Shown: positions 21,027 through 33,000 of the stretch, one piece after another | Layout: every line of letters begins with the position of its first letter | Position numbering within the stretch: the first letter of the stretch is position 1 | From: Haemonchus contortus | Taxonomy: Eukaryota; Nematoda; Chromadorea; Rhabditida; Trichostrongylidae | Length of the DNA: 64,000 nt | NCBI GenBank assembly: GCA_000469685.2 | Contig: LS997565.1 | Location: 519,501 to 583,500 of the forward strand | Reading direction: 5' to 3' | Translations under genes and position numbers: made by a program | The notes under the pieces: model-generated | The model's database searches: none | What the model saw: the letters and a program-made list of their open reading frames with translations, nothing else | Told to the model about the DNA's origin: nothing

Positions 21027-24000
21027 CTGTCCTATGAATTACGGGTTAAGTTGAATATTATTAGATAGCACTTCAACGGGGAATCTAACAAAGTGCAATT
21101 CAGCAAAAAAAAAGTCAATGGAAATGGAAAAAACAAATTTGCGATTCGGGCGCGACGAAGTGCTAAGTTTGGGTCATATCAGGAGGGAAGTTTTGATGTG
21201 TGATAAGAAGTACCATAACGGTCTTGCAGAGAACAAAGAGTCGTTTACGATAATAGAGTGCCTCAGATGTAGGAGAAAAATTGGAAAATGTCAACGACAT
21301 TGACTCAATTATTTTGTCGTAAATTGATGTCATAATCTCAATAGAACTTGTAGGGAGGAGTGTCGACGGCCGAGACTGCAGATACAGTCATCTGCAGCCT
21401 TCACATTAGAAATGAAGGATGGAGACTGTGCAAAGCCGATCAATAATTTTCACATTGTGCTGAGTAAAGTGCATGGTGGAAGCGAATTATCAACATCTTC
21501 ATCCTTAGGGACTAAGCAGCTCTTACAAGCGGTTAGCATGCATACCGTTTTCATGCAATTACTGTTCGGATGAAACGGAAGCGCGCGCAAACCAAAATGG
21601 AACGTTTCCAGTAGTTTAGGGTTTCAGTTTATCGAACTCGACGAACTGAGTTCAGCAGTATCCTGAGCCCTAGGTTACTCCACTCTCAAAAGACGCGAGT
21701 TGGCGATTTCCGCGTGAATTTCGAAGATCTTACGGCGAGTACTGTATTTCAAAACTGTGCCATCTCTGTACACCACGCGACGCGAGCGTTTTTGATATGC
21801 GTTCCTCGGTTTACAATTTTACAGATTCAAATCAATTACAAACTGAAAACGCAATTATTTCAAATGAAAGAATTATTAGGAAGTAAACCTGTTAGTCGAT
21901 AGCTTTGATGTTTCTCCATCAAAGCAATCGCTATGTTCGTTGAGGAGTTCTTAGGTAGAGAAATAGGTCCGATTAATGCAGATATTGCCGATGTCGTCGC
22001 CGGGGATCGCCCTGCTTTTGTGAGATATGTAGTTCTTCTTTGTATCCTTCATGTTCGGAGCTTATCGTAAGTTCGAAAATCGAACAAGCAATGTCTTCAG
22101 AAAACCAAAGGGTGTATTCTGATTTACTAAAAATTCACGATTGGCACTTTGCAAGGAGAGATCGCGTGCAGCTTGCTTGTGCTTTGTAGGGTACATAACA
22201 TACATTTTCACCGGTACCGGGACAACACAACCATCCTTGACCAACATGGACCTTAATGTCCCTGATAGCGAGGAAGTAAGAAGGGTACCGCTCTCTCACC
22301 ATGGCATCGACTCCGACGAGTGAGAAAGCTACTTTAAGCGAAGAATGAAAATAGGTGCAGCTTTTCGTCGCACTGCCGCAAATCATGGGTAACCGGAAAA
22401 AAGCTCTTTCACAGCGTTAGGGTCAGTATGCAAATTTGTTGTCACGATAATGAATGAACAAACTACTCCTATAATGGCCAATGATGGTAAGTAAGATGTC
22501 GGCACTACCATCTTATAAGGCTTTAAGGAGCCACAGTTATCCAGGGAAGGGCACAAAAGTCCGCTAACTGCATGTACAATGTCACTCCCACTGAAAGAGA
22601 GCAGGAGAAACCGTTATCGCATCTTGTAATGGACAAACGAACAGATCAAGCTTTATTGGCACGTCCCTTGAAGCGGAATATCAGCGAGTTAGGTGGTTAC
22701 CGCAGAAATCATGAATTAACCGAACTCCCGGGGGCTTCGAAAAACACTTTTAAAGCAAAAACATGGTCAAAGTCTCAAAATTATGTGATAAGGAAAGAGG
22801 AAAAGGACGCGCATCCCCACCTGGGTCCTTCGATCAACACGCGAGGGTTACCAAGAAATGAACGACTTCAATAAAAGTAGTTAGAGGAGTATGTGGTTTT
22901 AAGGGCAGTTCACGATAGTTTTGAGTACTCTCCTTAAGCCAAAAACCGGATGTATTGGTCGGAAGTAGTGAATACATCAGTGGTGAAGGAAGCGAGAAAT
23001 TTCTCAGAGGTTGTGAAGAATGAGTACTTCAAAGTAGCAAAATAGAGGTTGTACGAGATTATCATGACGGAAATGACATGAAAACGGTGAACGTCCAGAG
23101 ATGCCTTTCACTGTCGCTATGGGTTATACATGTTGTTTTGAATTCCTACATGGGTTCCCTTGGAGATCGCTGACAGGAATGCCCTGAGAGTGTGCAGAGA
23201 GGATGAAGCTCAAGAACATTCAGGCTTCATCTCACCACAAACGTGATGGTGAGGCTTGAACTGTACCGAGGTTCCTTGAAGTTTATGTCGCCGTTTTGAG
23301 CCGTTGTCAAAACAGAGCATATCAAGGCGGTTGGAGAAGTAGTCCCCGTCTTTGAGGAAAAAAACAATGACGACAGTGCCTATGATGGTATAGGCCCGAG
23401 CGGGAAAGGGCGCAGGCACATATATTATATAACCATGTAGCATATATCGACATTAGGTAAAAACGAATTTTATGTGTAAGGGCTGACGTCGACTGCGTGG
23501 AATTAATGCTTGAAGGAAGGAGATAGCAAAGAAATATCATGGGCATTAAGGCCACAAGCGTTTTTCAACACTAAGGCAAAAATCTGCTTCTTTTTCTTCT
23601 TGGTTTTTGTTTGACTTCGTGGAAGCGCTCACTCTTTTTGTTATCAACGCATCTTCAAATTTGTTCTCGTTGAATGTCGTGCCCGAAACGTCGAGTTTTT
23701 CAGTAATTTGATACTTAGCTGGACGCTTTTATTATTTGTTCGAGTAGTGGTGTGAGAGTTAATTCAGATTTGAGTTTCACTCATTTTAACCTTTTTATCG
23801 ATAAGATCTTGGTCAATGACTATCATTGTGGTCTCCCACCGTATTGGTCAAGAACAACTTTTCGGGAGATCATGTTATGATGTGATAGATTTCCAAACCT
23901 ATAGACAGCATATCGTCCGTAGAATGATGATGCCTGTTTGATAAACCTATCAAATAGACCTACTTGTCGACTGGAGGCTGTTCTCTCGCTTGTCGAAACA

Positions 24001-24830
24001 AGTTGCCACTGATTGGTTTCTTTGAAGACCTAGAAGTGTCAGAATGAGTGTACAACTCCTCTTAGTAGGAAATGCCAATCTTATACAGTGTTTTTAGCTT
24101 GAAAGTGGATTCCTTTCGAACTGGTACTGACATCGTTGTTCGAACAATGTCCATGTCTGAATTGAACTTGGTGGCTTCAACATCCTGCAAAACTTTTAGC
24201 AGAAGGAAAGTAACAAGTATTGGGGTTTGCATAGTAGCAGCCCTCATGCCTATGCTACCCTCCGTAAAGTTGCATTTGATACCGGCAGCAAAGTATGATA
24301 TCGTTATCGCAGAGTAGACAGGCGTTCGCACAGTACTCTACGTCCCTGCGTGGCAGTCGTTCTCACAGTGGTGCTCTGTGAAGTAAAGTTTGGCTGTAGC
24401 TAAAGGCAAAGTATTCTGCGCATGCATGGAGTCGTATTGTTAAGCGTGTTTCCCTGCTCTATAATTTTCATGTATCGGTCATCAGTCACCTGTATGGAAG
24501 GATGCCTTATTTCGTGTCCACATGCAAAATAAATTGATCGTCTTTAAAACCATCGAATCCCCTGAATCGTCATTTTCTTCAGCCGGCAGACCTTTATCGT
24601 GTTTGTTTATGGACGTTTCAGCTACTCTGATTTAAACACCTTGAGACATTTCAACATAGCTTACCATCCTGCTCAGGTCTGAGGTATAATAAAAACGTAA
24701 TTCAGATTGCCTTCCTTAAGGACACAGCAATGAAGGTGATAAGATGAGGTACGAAAGATTCAGTTGTAGATGACAGTGACAAGAATGCATTGTTAGGTGA
24801 TTTGTGCTGTCAACAAGCTAGGATGAGTTA
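21027..24830. other. no recognised gene; one lone MITE end at 22902
   Basis: AT-rich sequence. TTAAGGGCAGTTCACGATAG at 22899-22918 is one end of the AGGCACAG MITE family, without partner. At about 23660-23740 the words CCCGAAACGTCGAG resemble PLE terminal sequence. Open frames here (for example 22572-22874) show no motif. Confidence 0.4.
24087..24184 (-). CDS. possible host exon, unrecognised
   Basis: On the minus strand a good acceptor (GTTTTGCAG|GATG) is followed by an open 98-nt stretch, including KFNSDMDIVRTTMSVPV, and a donor-like GTATAAG. The signal is only splice words plus an open frame of 89 codons around them. I do not recognise the protein. Confidence 0.2.
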
Positions 24831-24837
24831 ATACCGA

Positions 24838-24930
24838 GTGCGCCATAAATATGGTAACAAAGTAATTGTTGTGCAGAAACCGCAATACACATTGATACAT
24901 GGTGAATTTATGTGAACTATTTACGATGCA
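24838..24930 (+). repeat. dispersed repeat with GTGCGCCATAAAT end
   Basis: GTGCGCCATAAATATGGTAAC followed by GATACATGGTGAATTTATG. Related copies lie at about 29010-29040 (minus), 35462-35510 (plus) and 36570-36685 (minus), the last two with a CAGGGT start after TA. This looks like the terminal part of a DNA transposon family, possibly Tc1/mariner-like given the TA, but only one end is visible. Confidence 0.5.
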
Positions 24931-25164
24931 TCGCATCAACAAAATGAACGCATGGACATCTGGTATAACCTTAACCTTCTCTGAAGTAATTATAACTCAA
25001 AGACGCTTCGGCTACTCAGCGACGGCGACACGCAAAGTTTCTTGAAAAACTCCGGCTCTAGCTCGGACTTTTTTCAACGACTTCTTAGAAGCAGCAGCTG
25101 TGGTGTATTCTAAAGCGCAGCTTTTCCTCCCCTGTATACACTATGCTCACGGACCTACTGGATT

Positions 25165-28100
25165 CTTCTTCTTCTTCTTCTTCTTATTCTTTAGCGTTTG
25201 TCCCGCTTGTAAGCGGGGTCCGCTTTTCTGATATGTTGACGCCACTTCTCCCGATTGAACGCTTGATCGGGGTGGATGTTAACCGCTTTAAGATCTTCGT
25301 GCAACGTATCAAGCCACCGCTGCTTTGGACGTCCTCTAGGCCGCTTTCCGGACACTTCAAGGTTGAGACTAATCTTACGGACACTGTCATTCTTTGCGCG
25401 AAGGGTATGACCATACCATCGTAGACGAGCTTCGCGCATTTTATCGACAATGGGCGCAACACCGAATCGCTCCCTGATGGCGTCATTACTTATACGGTCT
25501 AAGCGTGTTACTCCGGCTGTCCAGCGCAGCATTTTGGTCTCCATCACGCTGAGACGGGCTTCAACCTCTTTGGTTGCAGGCCAGCATTCAGCGCCGTATA
25601 TCGCGACCGGCCGGATGACGGTTCTGTAGATCTTGGACTTAAGACGCTCAGGGATGTTCTTATCGCAGAGTACGCCAGTCATTGAGCGCCACTTCAACCA
25701 CGCTGCATTCACGCGAGAATTCGTTTCAAAACCCAGGCTGCCGTCAGACGCAATTGCCGATCCAAGGTACTTGAAGGTTGTTGTCCGTGTGAGCTCAGTG
25801 CCATTGATCTTGATAGAGCCTGGCTCGCTCGAATCAGTGGTCAAGTACTCAGTCTTTTTGACGTTTAACCTGAGCCCGAACATAGCCAGACGGTCGGACC
25901 AGGTCTGCACCTGTGACTCGAGCTCGCTTTTGTCTTCGCTGGCGAGCATCACATCATCGGCATAAAGAAGCGTCCACGGAGCCGGCTTCTGGAGGTCCTT
26001 TGTGATGGTATCCATGACGACAACAAAAAGTAGGGATAACGCAGAGCCTTGGTGTACTCCGACGGAAATGGGAAATTCCGCCGATGTGCCCGCTGCCGTT
26101 TGCACTCGGCTCTTTGGGCTAGTGTAAAGGATGCGCACCCACTCAATGAGCTCTTCGGGTACGCCATGCTGTCGTAAGGCATACCATATAACGTCACGTG
26201 GAACGCGGTCGAAAGCCTTCTCTAAGTCTAGAAAGGCAAGATGTACCGGTCTACGTTTCTCGCGATGCTTTTCTAGAAGGAGGCGAGCGGCGTGTATGGC
26301 GTCGATGGTGCTACAAGCAGCTACAAAACCACACTGATTAGTGGTCAGCTCGACGATATCCTGGATACGACTGTCTACAATCCGCTCAAAGATTTTCATG
26401 CTGTGCGAGAGCAAGCGAATCGGACGGTAGCAAGTGCAGTCCCCAAGGCTGCCCTTTTTCTTCCAGATAGGAATCGTCGTGCTCTGTTGCCAGCTCTCAG
26501 GCACCTTCTTCTCTGCAACGACCTGGTTGAAGAATTCCGTCAACCATCCTGCAGGATTCCAGCCTTTCGATTTCCACAAGTCCGCTGCGACGTCGTCAGG
26601 ACCACTTGCTTTGCCTGACTTCATCTTCTTCAAAGCCGCAATGGTCTCATTCACGGTTATTCTCTGAACGGGACCGTGTACTGGCGGAGCGCAGGGGATG
26701 GGGGGATGAGCGAATTCGACTGTTGAGATGTTTGCGAAGTACTCTCGCCATCGTTTCAGTACTTGCCTGCGATCCGTTAAGAGGCGACCGTTCTCGTTAT
26801 TTATGCCGAAGAACTTTTCTATATCCTCGGTCTGGCGGTTGCGGGTCTTTGCGAGTCGGTAAACGTACCGCTCACCATCCCGAGACTCGAGTTTCTTATT
26901 AAGATCGGCATAATGAGCTGCTTTCTGAGAAGCAACAGCCTTCTTCGCCTCTTTCTTCGCTATCTGATAGCGTTGCCAGTTGTCCGCCGTCTTTTCGATA
27001 AGAAATGCGTGGTACTGCTTTTTCTTCTCACGGACTTTATCCCTGACATGGTCGGTCCACAGCCATGTTTGCTTATCGAGCTTCCGCCGTCCAGGCTTGG
27101 TCACGCCGAGCTTCGACCGTGCGACCCGGGTAATCGCTTCCGCAGCTCCCTTCCAAGTTTCGTCGACAGTCGTTACCGCTGGTAACAGAATGCTGGAAAC
27201 GACGGCCTCTTCTTTCTCCTTCAGTCGCCACCACTTGATTCTCGCAGGCCCGCACCTTTCTGCTAATTTCGATTTCGGCGGGGCGATCTTGAACGTACAA
27301 ATCAGTGGCCGGTGTTGTGTTGCGACCGTTTCATAGGGAACTGCCTTTGCGTCTGTTACGAGCCCCTGATCGCGGTGCCTGACAAGGACAAAATCAATTT
27401 GCGTCCTGTTCTCACCGCTATAGAAGGTGATGAGATGTGAGTCACGTTTGCGAAATCTCGTGTTTACAATGGCGAGATTATGCGAGCCTGCATATTCGAG
27501 AATTCGCTCGCCATCAGTGTTACGTGACCCATATCCGAAACCCCCATGGCAGCTATAACCGTCTGTCGCAGCGCCCACGTGACCGTTGAGGTCACCTGCG
27601 ACAACTATGGCTTCTTGCAACGGTACTTCAGCTGTCTTCTCATCTAGCAGGTTCCAGAACTTGTCCTTGGACTGCTCGGAGCATCCAGTCTGCGGAGCAT
27701 AAGCTGAGAAGAGATGGTATTTTTGGCGTTCGATGACTACCACGATCTTCATTAGGCGGTCATCGAAGCGTTCCACGCTTACTATCGAGTCGCGGAACCG
27801 TTCAGAGACTATTATCCCGACGCCGTTGGTGGTTTTTGGGCCACCACAAAGAACGGCTTTGAAGCCGAGGCCAATGTCCCTGGACTTGCAGCAGGACCAC
27901 CTCGTTTCCTGCACGGCACAGAAATCAATTCGTCGACGCCCTAGAGCTTCTGCTAACTCGTACAAGCGTCCCGTTAATGTGCCAACATTTAAGGTCGCAA
28001 CGCGGGTCTTCCATACGTTGCGTGGCTTTCGGACTAGCTTAGTTGCCCCCCGATGCCGTCCTTGCACCGGAGACCCTCGCATACTTTTCACACTCACCGG

Positions 28101-28256
28101 GCCTTGCGAGTGCGCGTCGGCTCCCGCGGACGCCGTAGCATTACATCGAACTTCTTTAAGTGACATTAACATTTTTGATGTGACTGGGGTGTTCGTAGGC
28201 CGGCCTGTCACGGGGCCTGTCGCCTGCATTCGAATGTCCGTGGTCAGCTCAGCCCA
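25165..28256 (-). mobile_element. RTE-type LINE, apparently full length
   Basis: Bounded by a 10-bp exact direct repeat CTACTGGATT at 25155-25164 and 28257-28266. Reading the minus strand, the 5' UTR is only 27 bp, one ORF fills the element, and the 3' end is a stop followed within a few bases by a (GAA)n tail (25165-25185). Short UTRs and a simple-repeat tail instead of poly(A) are features of the RTE clade. The intact ORF and perfect duplication suggest a young, possibly competent copy. Confidence 0.9.
25191..28229 (-). CDS. RTE endonuclease/reverse transcriptase, 1012 residues, unbroken
   Basis: The ATG at 28229 is preceded by an in-frame TAG (about 28259), which supports the start. Residues about 75-320 are an apurinic-type endonuclease: TLNVGTL, AVQETRW, AYAPQTGCS, VAGDLNGHVG, QIDFVLVRH and TQHRPL (the last replaces the more common SDH). 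Residues about 510-800 are the reverse transcriptase: SGPDDVAADLW, YRPIRLLS, CGFVAACSTIDA, LAFLDLEKAFDRVPR (motif A), GVHQGSALSLL (motif B) and LLYADDVMLAS with catalytic YADD (motif C), then LNVKKTEYL and FKYLG. The C-terminus has ARLRWYGH and GRPKQRW, typical of the family. The protein would nick chromosomal DNA and copy its own RNA onto it. Plus-strand open frames over this region are shadows. Confidence 0.95.
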   Translation of the reverse strand: MQATGPVTGRPTNTPVTSKMLMSLKEVRCNATASAGADAHSQGPVSVKSMRGSPVQGRHRGATKLVRKPRNVWKTRVATLNVGTLTGRLYELAEALGRRRIDFCAVQETRWSCCKSRDIGLGFKAVLCGGPKTTNGVGIIVSERFRDSIVSVERFDDRLMKIVVVIERQKYHLFSAYAPQTGCSEQSKDKFWNLLDEKTAEVPLQEAIVVAGDLNGHVGAATDGYSCHGGFGYGSRNTDGERILEYAGSHNLAIVNTRFRKRDSHLITFYSGENRTQIDFVLVRHRDQGLVTDAKAVPYETVATQHRPLICTFKIAPPKSKLAERCGPARIKWWRLKEKEEAVVSSILLPAVTTVDETWKGAAEAITRVARSKLGVTKPGRRKLDKQTWLWTDHVRDKVREKKKQYHAFLIEKTADNWQRYQIAKKEAKKAVASQKAAHYADLNKKLESRDGERYVYRLAKTRNRQTEDIEKFFGINNENGRLLTDRRQVLKRWREYFANISTVEFAHPPIPCAPPVHGPVQRITVNETIAALKKMKSGKASGPDDVAADLWKSKGWNPAGWLTEFFNQVVAEKKVPESWQQSTTIPIWKKKGSLGDCTCYRPIRLLSHSMKIFERIVDSRIQDIVELTTNQCGFVAACSTIDAIHAARLLLEKHREKRRPVHLAFLDLEKAFDRVPRDVIWYALRQHGVPEELIEWVRILYTSPKSRVQTAAGTSAEFPISVGVHQGSALSLLFVVVMDTITKDLQKPAPWTLLYADDVMLASEDKSELESQVQTWSDRLAMFGLRLNVKKTEYLTTDSSEPGSIKINGTELTRTTTFKYLGSAIASDGSLGFETNSRVNAAWLKWRSMTGVLCDKNIPERLKSKIYRTVIRPVAIYGAECWPATKEVEARLSVMETKMLRWTAGVTRLDRISNDAIRERFGVAPIVDKMREARLRWYGHTLRAKNDSVRKISLNLEVSGKRPRGRPKQRWLDTLHEDLKAVNIHPDQAFNREKWRQHIRKADPAYKRDKR

Positions 28257-28685
28257 CTACTGGATTGGACTGGAAAATTCGTAGACCAGTTGGAAGCAGG
28301 GATACTTGACCTTTTCCCATTGGTGTGCAAGTAAGCGAGTGTTTCCAGATTGTATCTTAGATCGATCTTTGACTTTAAGCAGCCGCGAGGAACGATCTGC
28401 CCCTTCTTACCTTTTTCTCCATTCGTAGTGAGGAATACAAGTGTAGTCTAAGACCTGAACATCCCTTCAACGCTGCGAATCTTTTTGGCAGAAAGAAGTG
28501 TATCGAAACGCGTGACGCGTGCAAGTATGGCACTGGACTTGTGCTTCAGTCAAACTTCTTCTAGTCAGAAAGTTTGTAATTCTCGTGAAACCTCCCTGGA
28601 TACCACTGTACTTACTCGTGGATGACTTTCCTCATCGTGGTAGAATATACATTCATCTTGGAATTTTTTTCTCGTTTGTCTGCAG

Positions 28686-28916
28686 TCTCGAAGCAATTTA
28701 CCTGGAAGGGGTGGTAGTCGAGACAAGGCCACCGTTTTGAGGCTGGCCCTTGACCTGTCTACGCATCGCGATACAGGAGACTGTCGATTGTCGAAACGAC
28801 GAAGAGAGAACTCGGAAGTGAACTCACCAAATGCACGCGAAGACGGAGAAGGCTGTTGGATGATTGCGAGACCTCACCGTTTTTCGAAAACAGACAAATT
28901 TATAGCACCAAAGCAG
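28686..28916 (+). CDS. possible host exon with a helix resembling bHLH(-PAS) helix 2
   Basis: The exon runs from a strong acceptor (TTTGTCTGCAG|TCT) to a strong donor (AAGCAG|GTATGAG), is exactly 231 nt (77 codons, phase 0 at both ends) and has no stop. Near the start, SRDKATVLRLALDLS resembles the second helix of bHLH-PAS factors, which usually reads DK.TVLR/Q.AI.YL. The rest is charged and low in motifs. The basic region and first helix should lie in an upstream exon, which I could not find; the RTE element lies just 430 bp upstream. The splice frame is good; the family call is tentative. Confidence 0.4.
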
Positions 28917-29259
28917 GTATGAGAGCTAAGGGATATCATAAACATAAGAAAAGGCGCAGATTTGGAAAGACCCTCAAAACACGAAAATTGAGAACTTCCG
29001 TAAAAGAGTTACCATAATTATGGCGCACCTTGTGTTTAACTGCTTGTAATCAGTCGTGAATGAGGCGCTCTCATTACTTTATTTTATGAGATTCTTGGAT
29101 TTCTTTTTTTTAAATGCAGATTATTTGTACCTCCAGCAACAGGACCAACAGGATGTTGACAGGTTGACTTTGAAAAAAAACCCCGTTCGCCACAAATGTG
29201 TATAAAGTGTCATGAGGAATCACTGAAAAGATAGGAATTCACGAGGAAGTGGCGCGCAG

Positions 29260-29560
29260 GACCATCACCCGGGAAAGAAAGAAGCAAACGTAGAGGGACC
29301 AGTACAGCCTTCTCCTAGGGGGCATAGCTTCTCAGGAGGATGCGAACGGGGAGATAAATTTGGCAGTGGAAGCCATACTATGTCTGGATAAGAAGTGGGC
29401 TCACAGGAGATAAGGCAGCATTGTTCCAGAACGACGAAATTCAAGGAGTCGTAAAGCAGAAGAAAGACGGGTGCAAGCGTTGGCAAAATAGACATGGTCA
29501 GAAGACCTAGCCACCTGTTGAAGTGGCAAGAGGCTCCCCAAGGCCGCTGTAACGGAGGCG
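29260..29560 (+). pseudogene. short RTE-like linker fragment
   Basis: GVVKQKKDGCKRWQNR in one plus frame resembles the KEKKxxFKKWQ linker between RTE endonuclease and reverse transcriptase. Too short and broken to be sure. Confidence 0.3.
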
Positions 29561-30009
29561 TTGAATACTAAATGTGTACCTTGTACTTTTCTTTAAATTT
29601 TTTTGTATTCATGATGTGCTCCAATGCAAAGTTTCGGCATTTCCAGTTCTGCGAGGCTTATATTGACCGGCTTGCCGTTTCGCGTTCGAAGCTGTTGTTA
29701 GGTTGTTGGCGAAGGATTGGAGAGCTGGCTGCCCCCTTGCTTGAGTCCCCCTTATCCGTCCGCTCGAAGTTGCGGTTGAATTGGTTTCTCACGCGTTATA
29801 TTGTACATTACGTCTAAATCACTACGTTCTCTACTGAGGACAAGGATTCGCTCGGAGAAATATCTGCCTACCCAAAAGTGAGCCACATGCTTTCGTCTCT
29901 ATCATCAGATGTCGGCTTGGATGGTCCGAAAGCTCCCGCTAACGTTTTCTACTGTTCGATAGAATTTTGCTTGGGGCTTCATTATAATTTTCAATTGTAT
30001 TTATAAAAA

Positions 30010-33000
30010 ATATGTGTATAGCTTAACGGCACGTGCACATGTCCACACGGCTAATGGTGGGCCCCCCACATTCCCACGTGTTAAAGCCTAGCAAGCTTCA
30101 GGTGGATATTCATATGCCAAAAACTAATGAAAAGTGGGCCTCATTTCCCTGAATCTGAATAAGCCCTTACACGGCAGCTTTGGGGCCCAATACCGACAGA
30201 GGCTGCTAAAATGTCAGGGTCACGACAGGCCGCCTAAAAGGAGAAGGACTAGGATGGCGATCTGTACATACTCTCAACGCACGAACACTTGCATCGGAAG
30301 CGTGCATCGAAGATCTGATGATGCAAGCCAGGAAGAACAAGTATCACGTTATGGACTGACCGAGACGAGAAGGCACCGCCTGTTGCATGCCACTTTTAAA
30401 ATTGGGAGAAGGCATCGCCCGCTGCACGCTGTATTTGAGACTGGAAAGGAACCGTTCCTTGGAACATGCGACAGCGGAGGCGTCGGCGGTGTAGGTGTCC
30501 CCATCAACACGCAACTGGCCATGAATTCGATTCGTACGGGAACTTATTAACCCTAATCGGACGTTCGCGATTAAGAACACGTGACTCAACTCCAGCTCTG
30601 ACAATCTTTGTTGTTTACGCAACAACATCGAGCTACGATGAAGAAATGCTGGAGGCGTTCTATATGGATCTGGAGAGGATTTACAAAGAAGGTCATCGTC
30701 GGTGATTTCAACTTAATACTGGCCCCAGAAGAACGACTGAAGAGCTCCATATCGGAACTTACGCAATGGAATGGAATGAGCAGGGTGAACGGTTGTCCGA
30801 GTGTAGTGAACCCATACTATCCATGGTAACTCGCTGTTCCAAAAGCCCTTTCATTCCCGATGGACATGTGAGTCACCTGGTGGCAGTTCCGTAGTGAAAT
30901 AGATCACATCATCGCCAATCGAAAGTTTTACCTGACTGACGTCGCTGTTGTTCCGAAGTTCTACACGGGATCAGACCATTGTCTCCTCCGCTCTAGATTC
31001 CGCTTTTTAGTGCGTGGAGAGAGCTGCGAAGTTCGGGAAACGAAGCCACAAGACTGCAGTCAATTGGGATTACTTCGCTTCACTGGCGAGTTTGTGGGAA
31101 GATTCCGTCAGCGACAACATCGATGGAGAAAACGACCGACTCCTTGAACATCTTCACGATTGCGTCAGAAAAGCTGAGAGTCTTGAGAATGTGAGGGGAC
31201 GTCTTTCTTCGAAGTCTCTCGAGCTGATACACCAGCGTGGAATCGCGCGATCTGCAGGCAATAACCAGCTAACGTCTGAACTTGCAAAGCTATGCAGAGA
31301 AGCGATATGGAAGATCTGAAAGAGCGAAGAGCAGCAGTTTTGACTGAAGCCGCCGAGGCTGGGAAGAGCATTCGCAAAGCCCGCCCGAGTTTCATCAATT
31401 GTAAGACCGAGATGACTTCCCTTCGTCGTCCTGACGGAACTGTTACTGCATCCCGAAAGGCAATGGAGAAGGTCATCTACAACTTGTACTTTGATCTCTT
31501 CGACAGCCACGTCTACTTGTCTAATCTTGGGCAAGATGGATACGTCGTTCCTTCGGTTCTCCCTTCCGAAATTCGACATGTCATCACGTCGATGAGAATG
31601 GTAAGGCACTCGGTCCCGACAGGATCAAAGCTGGACATCTAAAGAGCCTTCCGCCTGTCATTATCAAAACCCTGTCCTGCTTCTACGCGGTACCTTTCGA
31701 AATGCAAAGTCCCCACTTCGAGGAAAACTAGCAAGGCAGTGTTGCTGTATAAGAAGGGAGATCCGGACGACGATGGCAATTATGGCCCAATTTGCCCGCT
31801 CTCTGTAAACTATAAATTCTTCACACGAGTTATTCCTAACAGAATTGGCAGAATACTAGATGAAGGACAGTCATGCGGAAAAGCAGGGTTTCGGAGAGCG
31901 AGGGCTCAGTACAATCGATCATTTCCAAACCGTTACAAGACTAACTGAAGTATCGCGGGAATACGAAATGCCGTTATCTCTTACGTTCACGATTTGAAGA
32001 AAGCCTTTGATACCGTCGAGACAGAAGCGATAATTGAAGCCCTGGGTAAGCAGGGTGTTCCTACCCTGTACCTAAGGATGCTTCGTGAGCTCTACAACAA
32101 CTTCACGACCAGGATCTCGCCATTCTATTATAAATAAGGTCATTATCAAGGTGAGGAGAGAGGTTGGCAGGGCGACTTTTCAGTGCCGCTCTCAAGAACC
32201 TCTTGCATCGTATGGAATGGGTACGCATGGGAGTGGTGTCGGCGGCCGCTACTTACATCATCTCCACCTTGCAGATGACATCGTGCTTATAACACCCAAC
32301 ATCGAGCAGACGGAACAAATGCTGGCCGAACTCGACGACGCTTGTGGGAAGACCGGCTTACAACTGAACCAAACGAAGATGATGTTATGAGGAAGGAATA
32401 GTTCCTGGTGTTACTTTCACGTTGAACTTAACGAATATCTCTGAATGCTCTAGCTATGTGTCTCTCGGTCAGGGATCAACATGATGAACGACCTAGCTCC
32501 GGAGCTGAAGAGACGGAAACGCGCGGCGTGGAGAACATTCAAGAACTTTGAGGGTGTAGTGAAGAAAACATAGAACATCCGACTCCGCGCTCACCTATTC
32601 GATACTGCGGTCCTTCCTGCTTTGAAATACGCTTCAGAGACTTGGACTTTGCGGGAGCAGGATGAGCATGCAGTTAGCGTCATTCAGCGCGTTGTGGAAG
32701 GGACGACGCTCGGAATTTCCCTGTACACGCAAGCGCGGAAGGGAATCCGGAGTTCCGAGTTCCGTCGGGGAACGAAGATCAGGGATGCTGTTGAATACGC
32801 TAAGAAATCGAAAATCAGGTGGGCCGGACACGTCATGCGATGTAGTGATGACCGTTGGACCGGACTGGATGCCACGAGACGTCAAGCGAACACCAGGACG
32901 GCCGTCAACGAGATAGCGAGACTTCTTCACGAAAGCCCCGAGTGAAAGGAATGTTGGGCCTCCCGTCCCTCGATCGAGTACGATTCACTGGACTATTTGG

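Noticed and set aside
25143..28284. Plus-strand genes across the RTE element
   Set aside because: They are shadows of the 1012-codon minus-strand ORF, which carries clear endonuclease and RT motifs.
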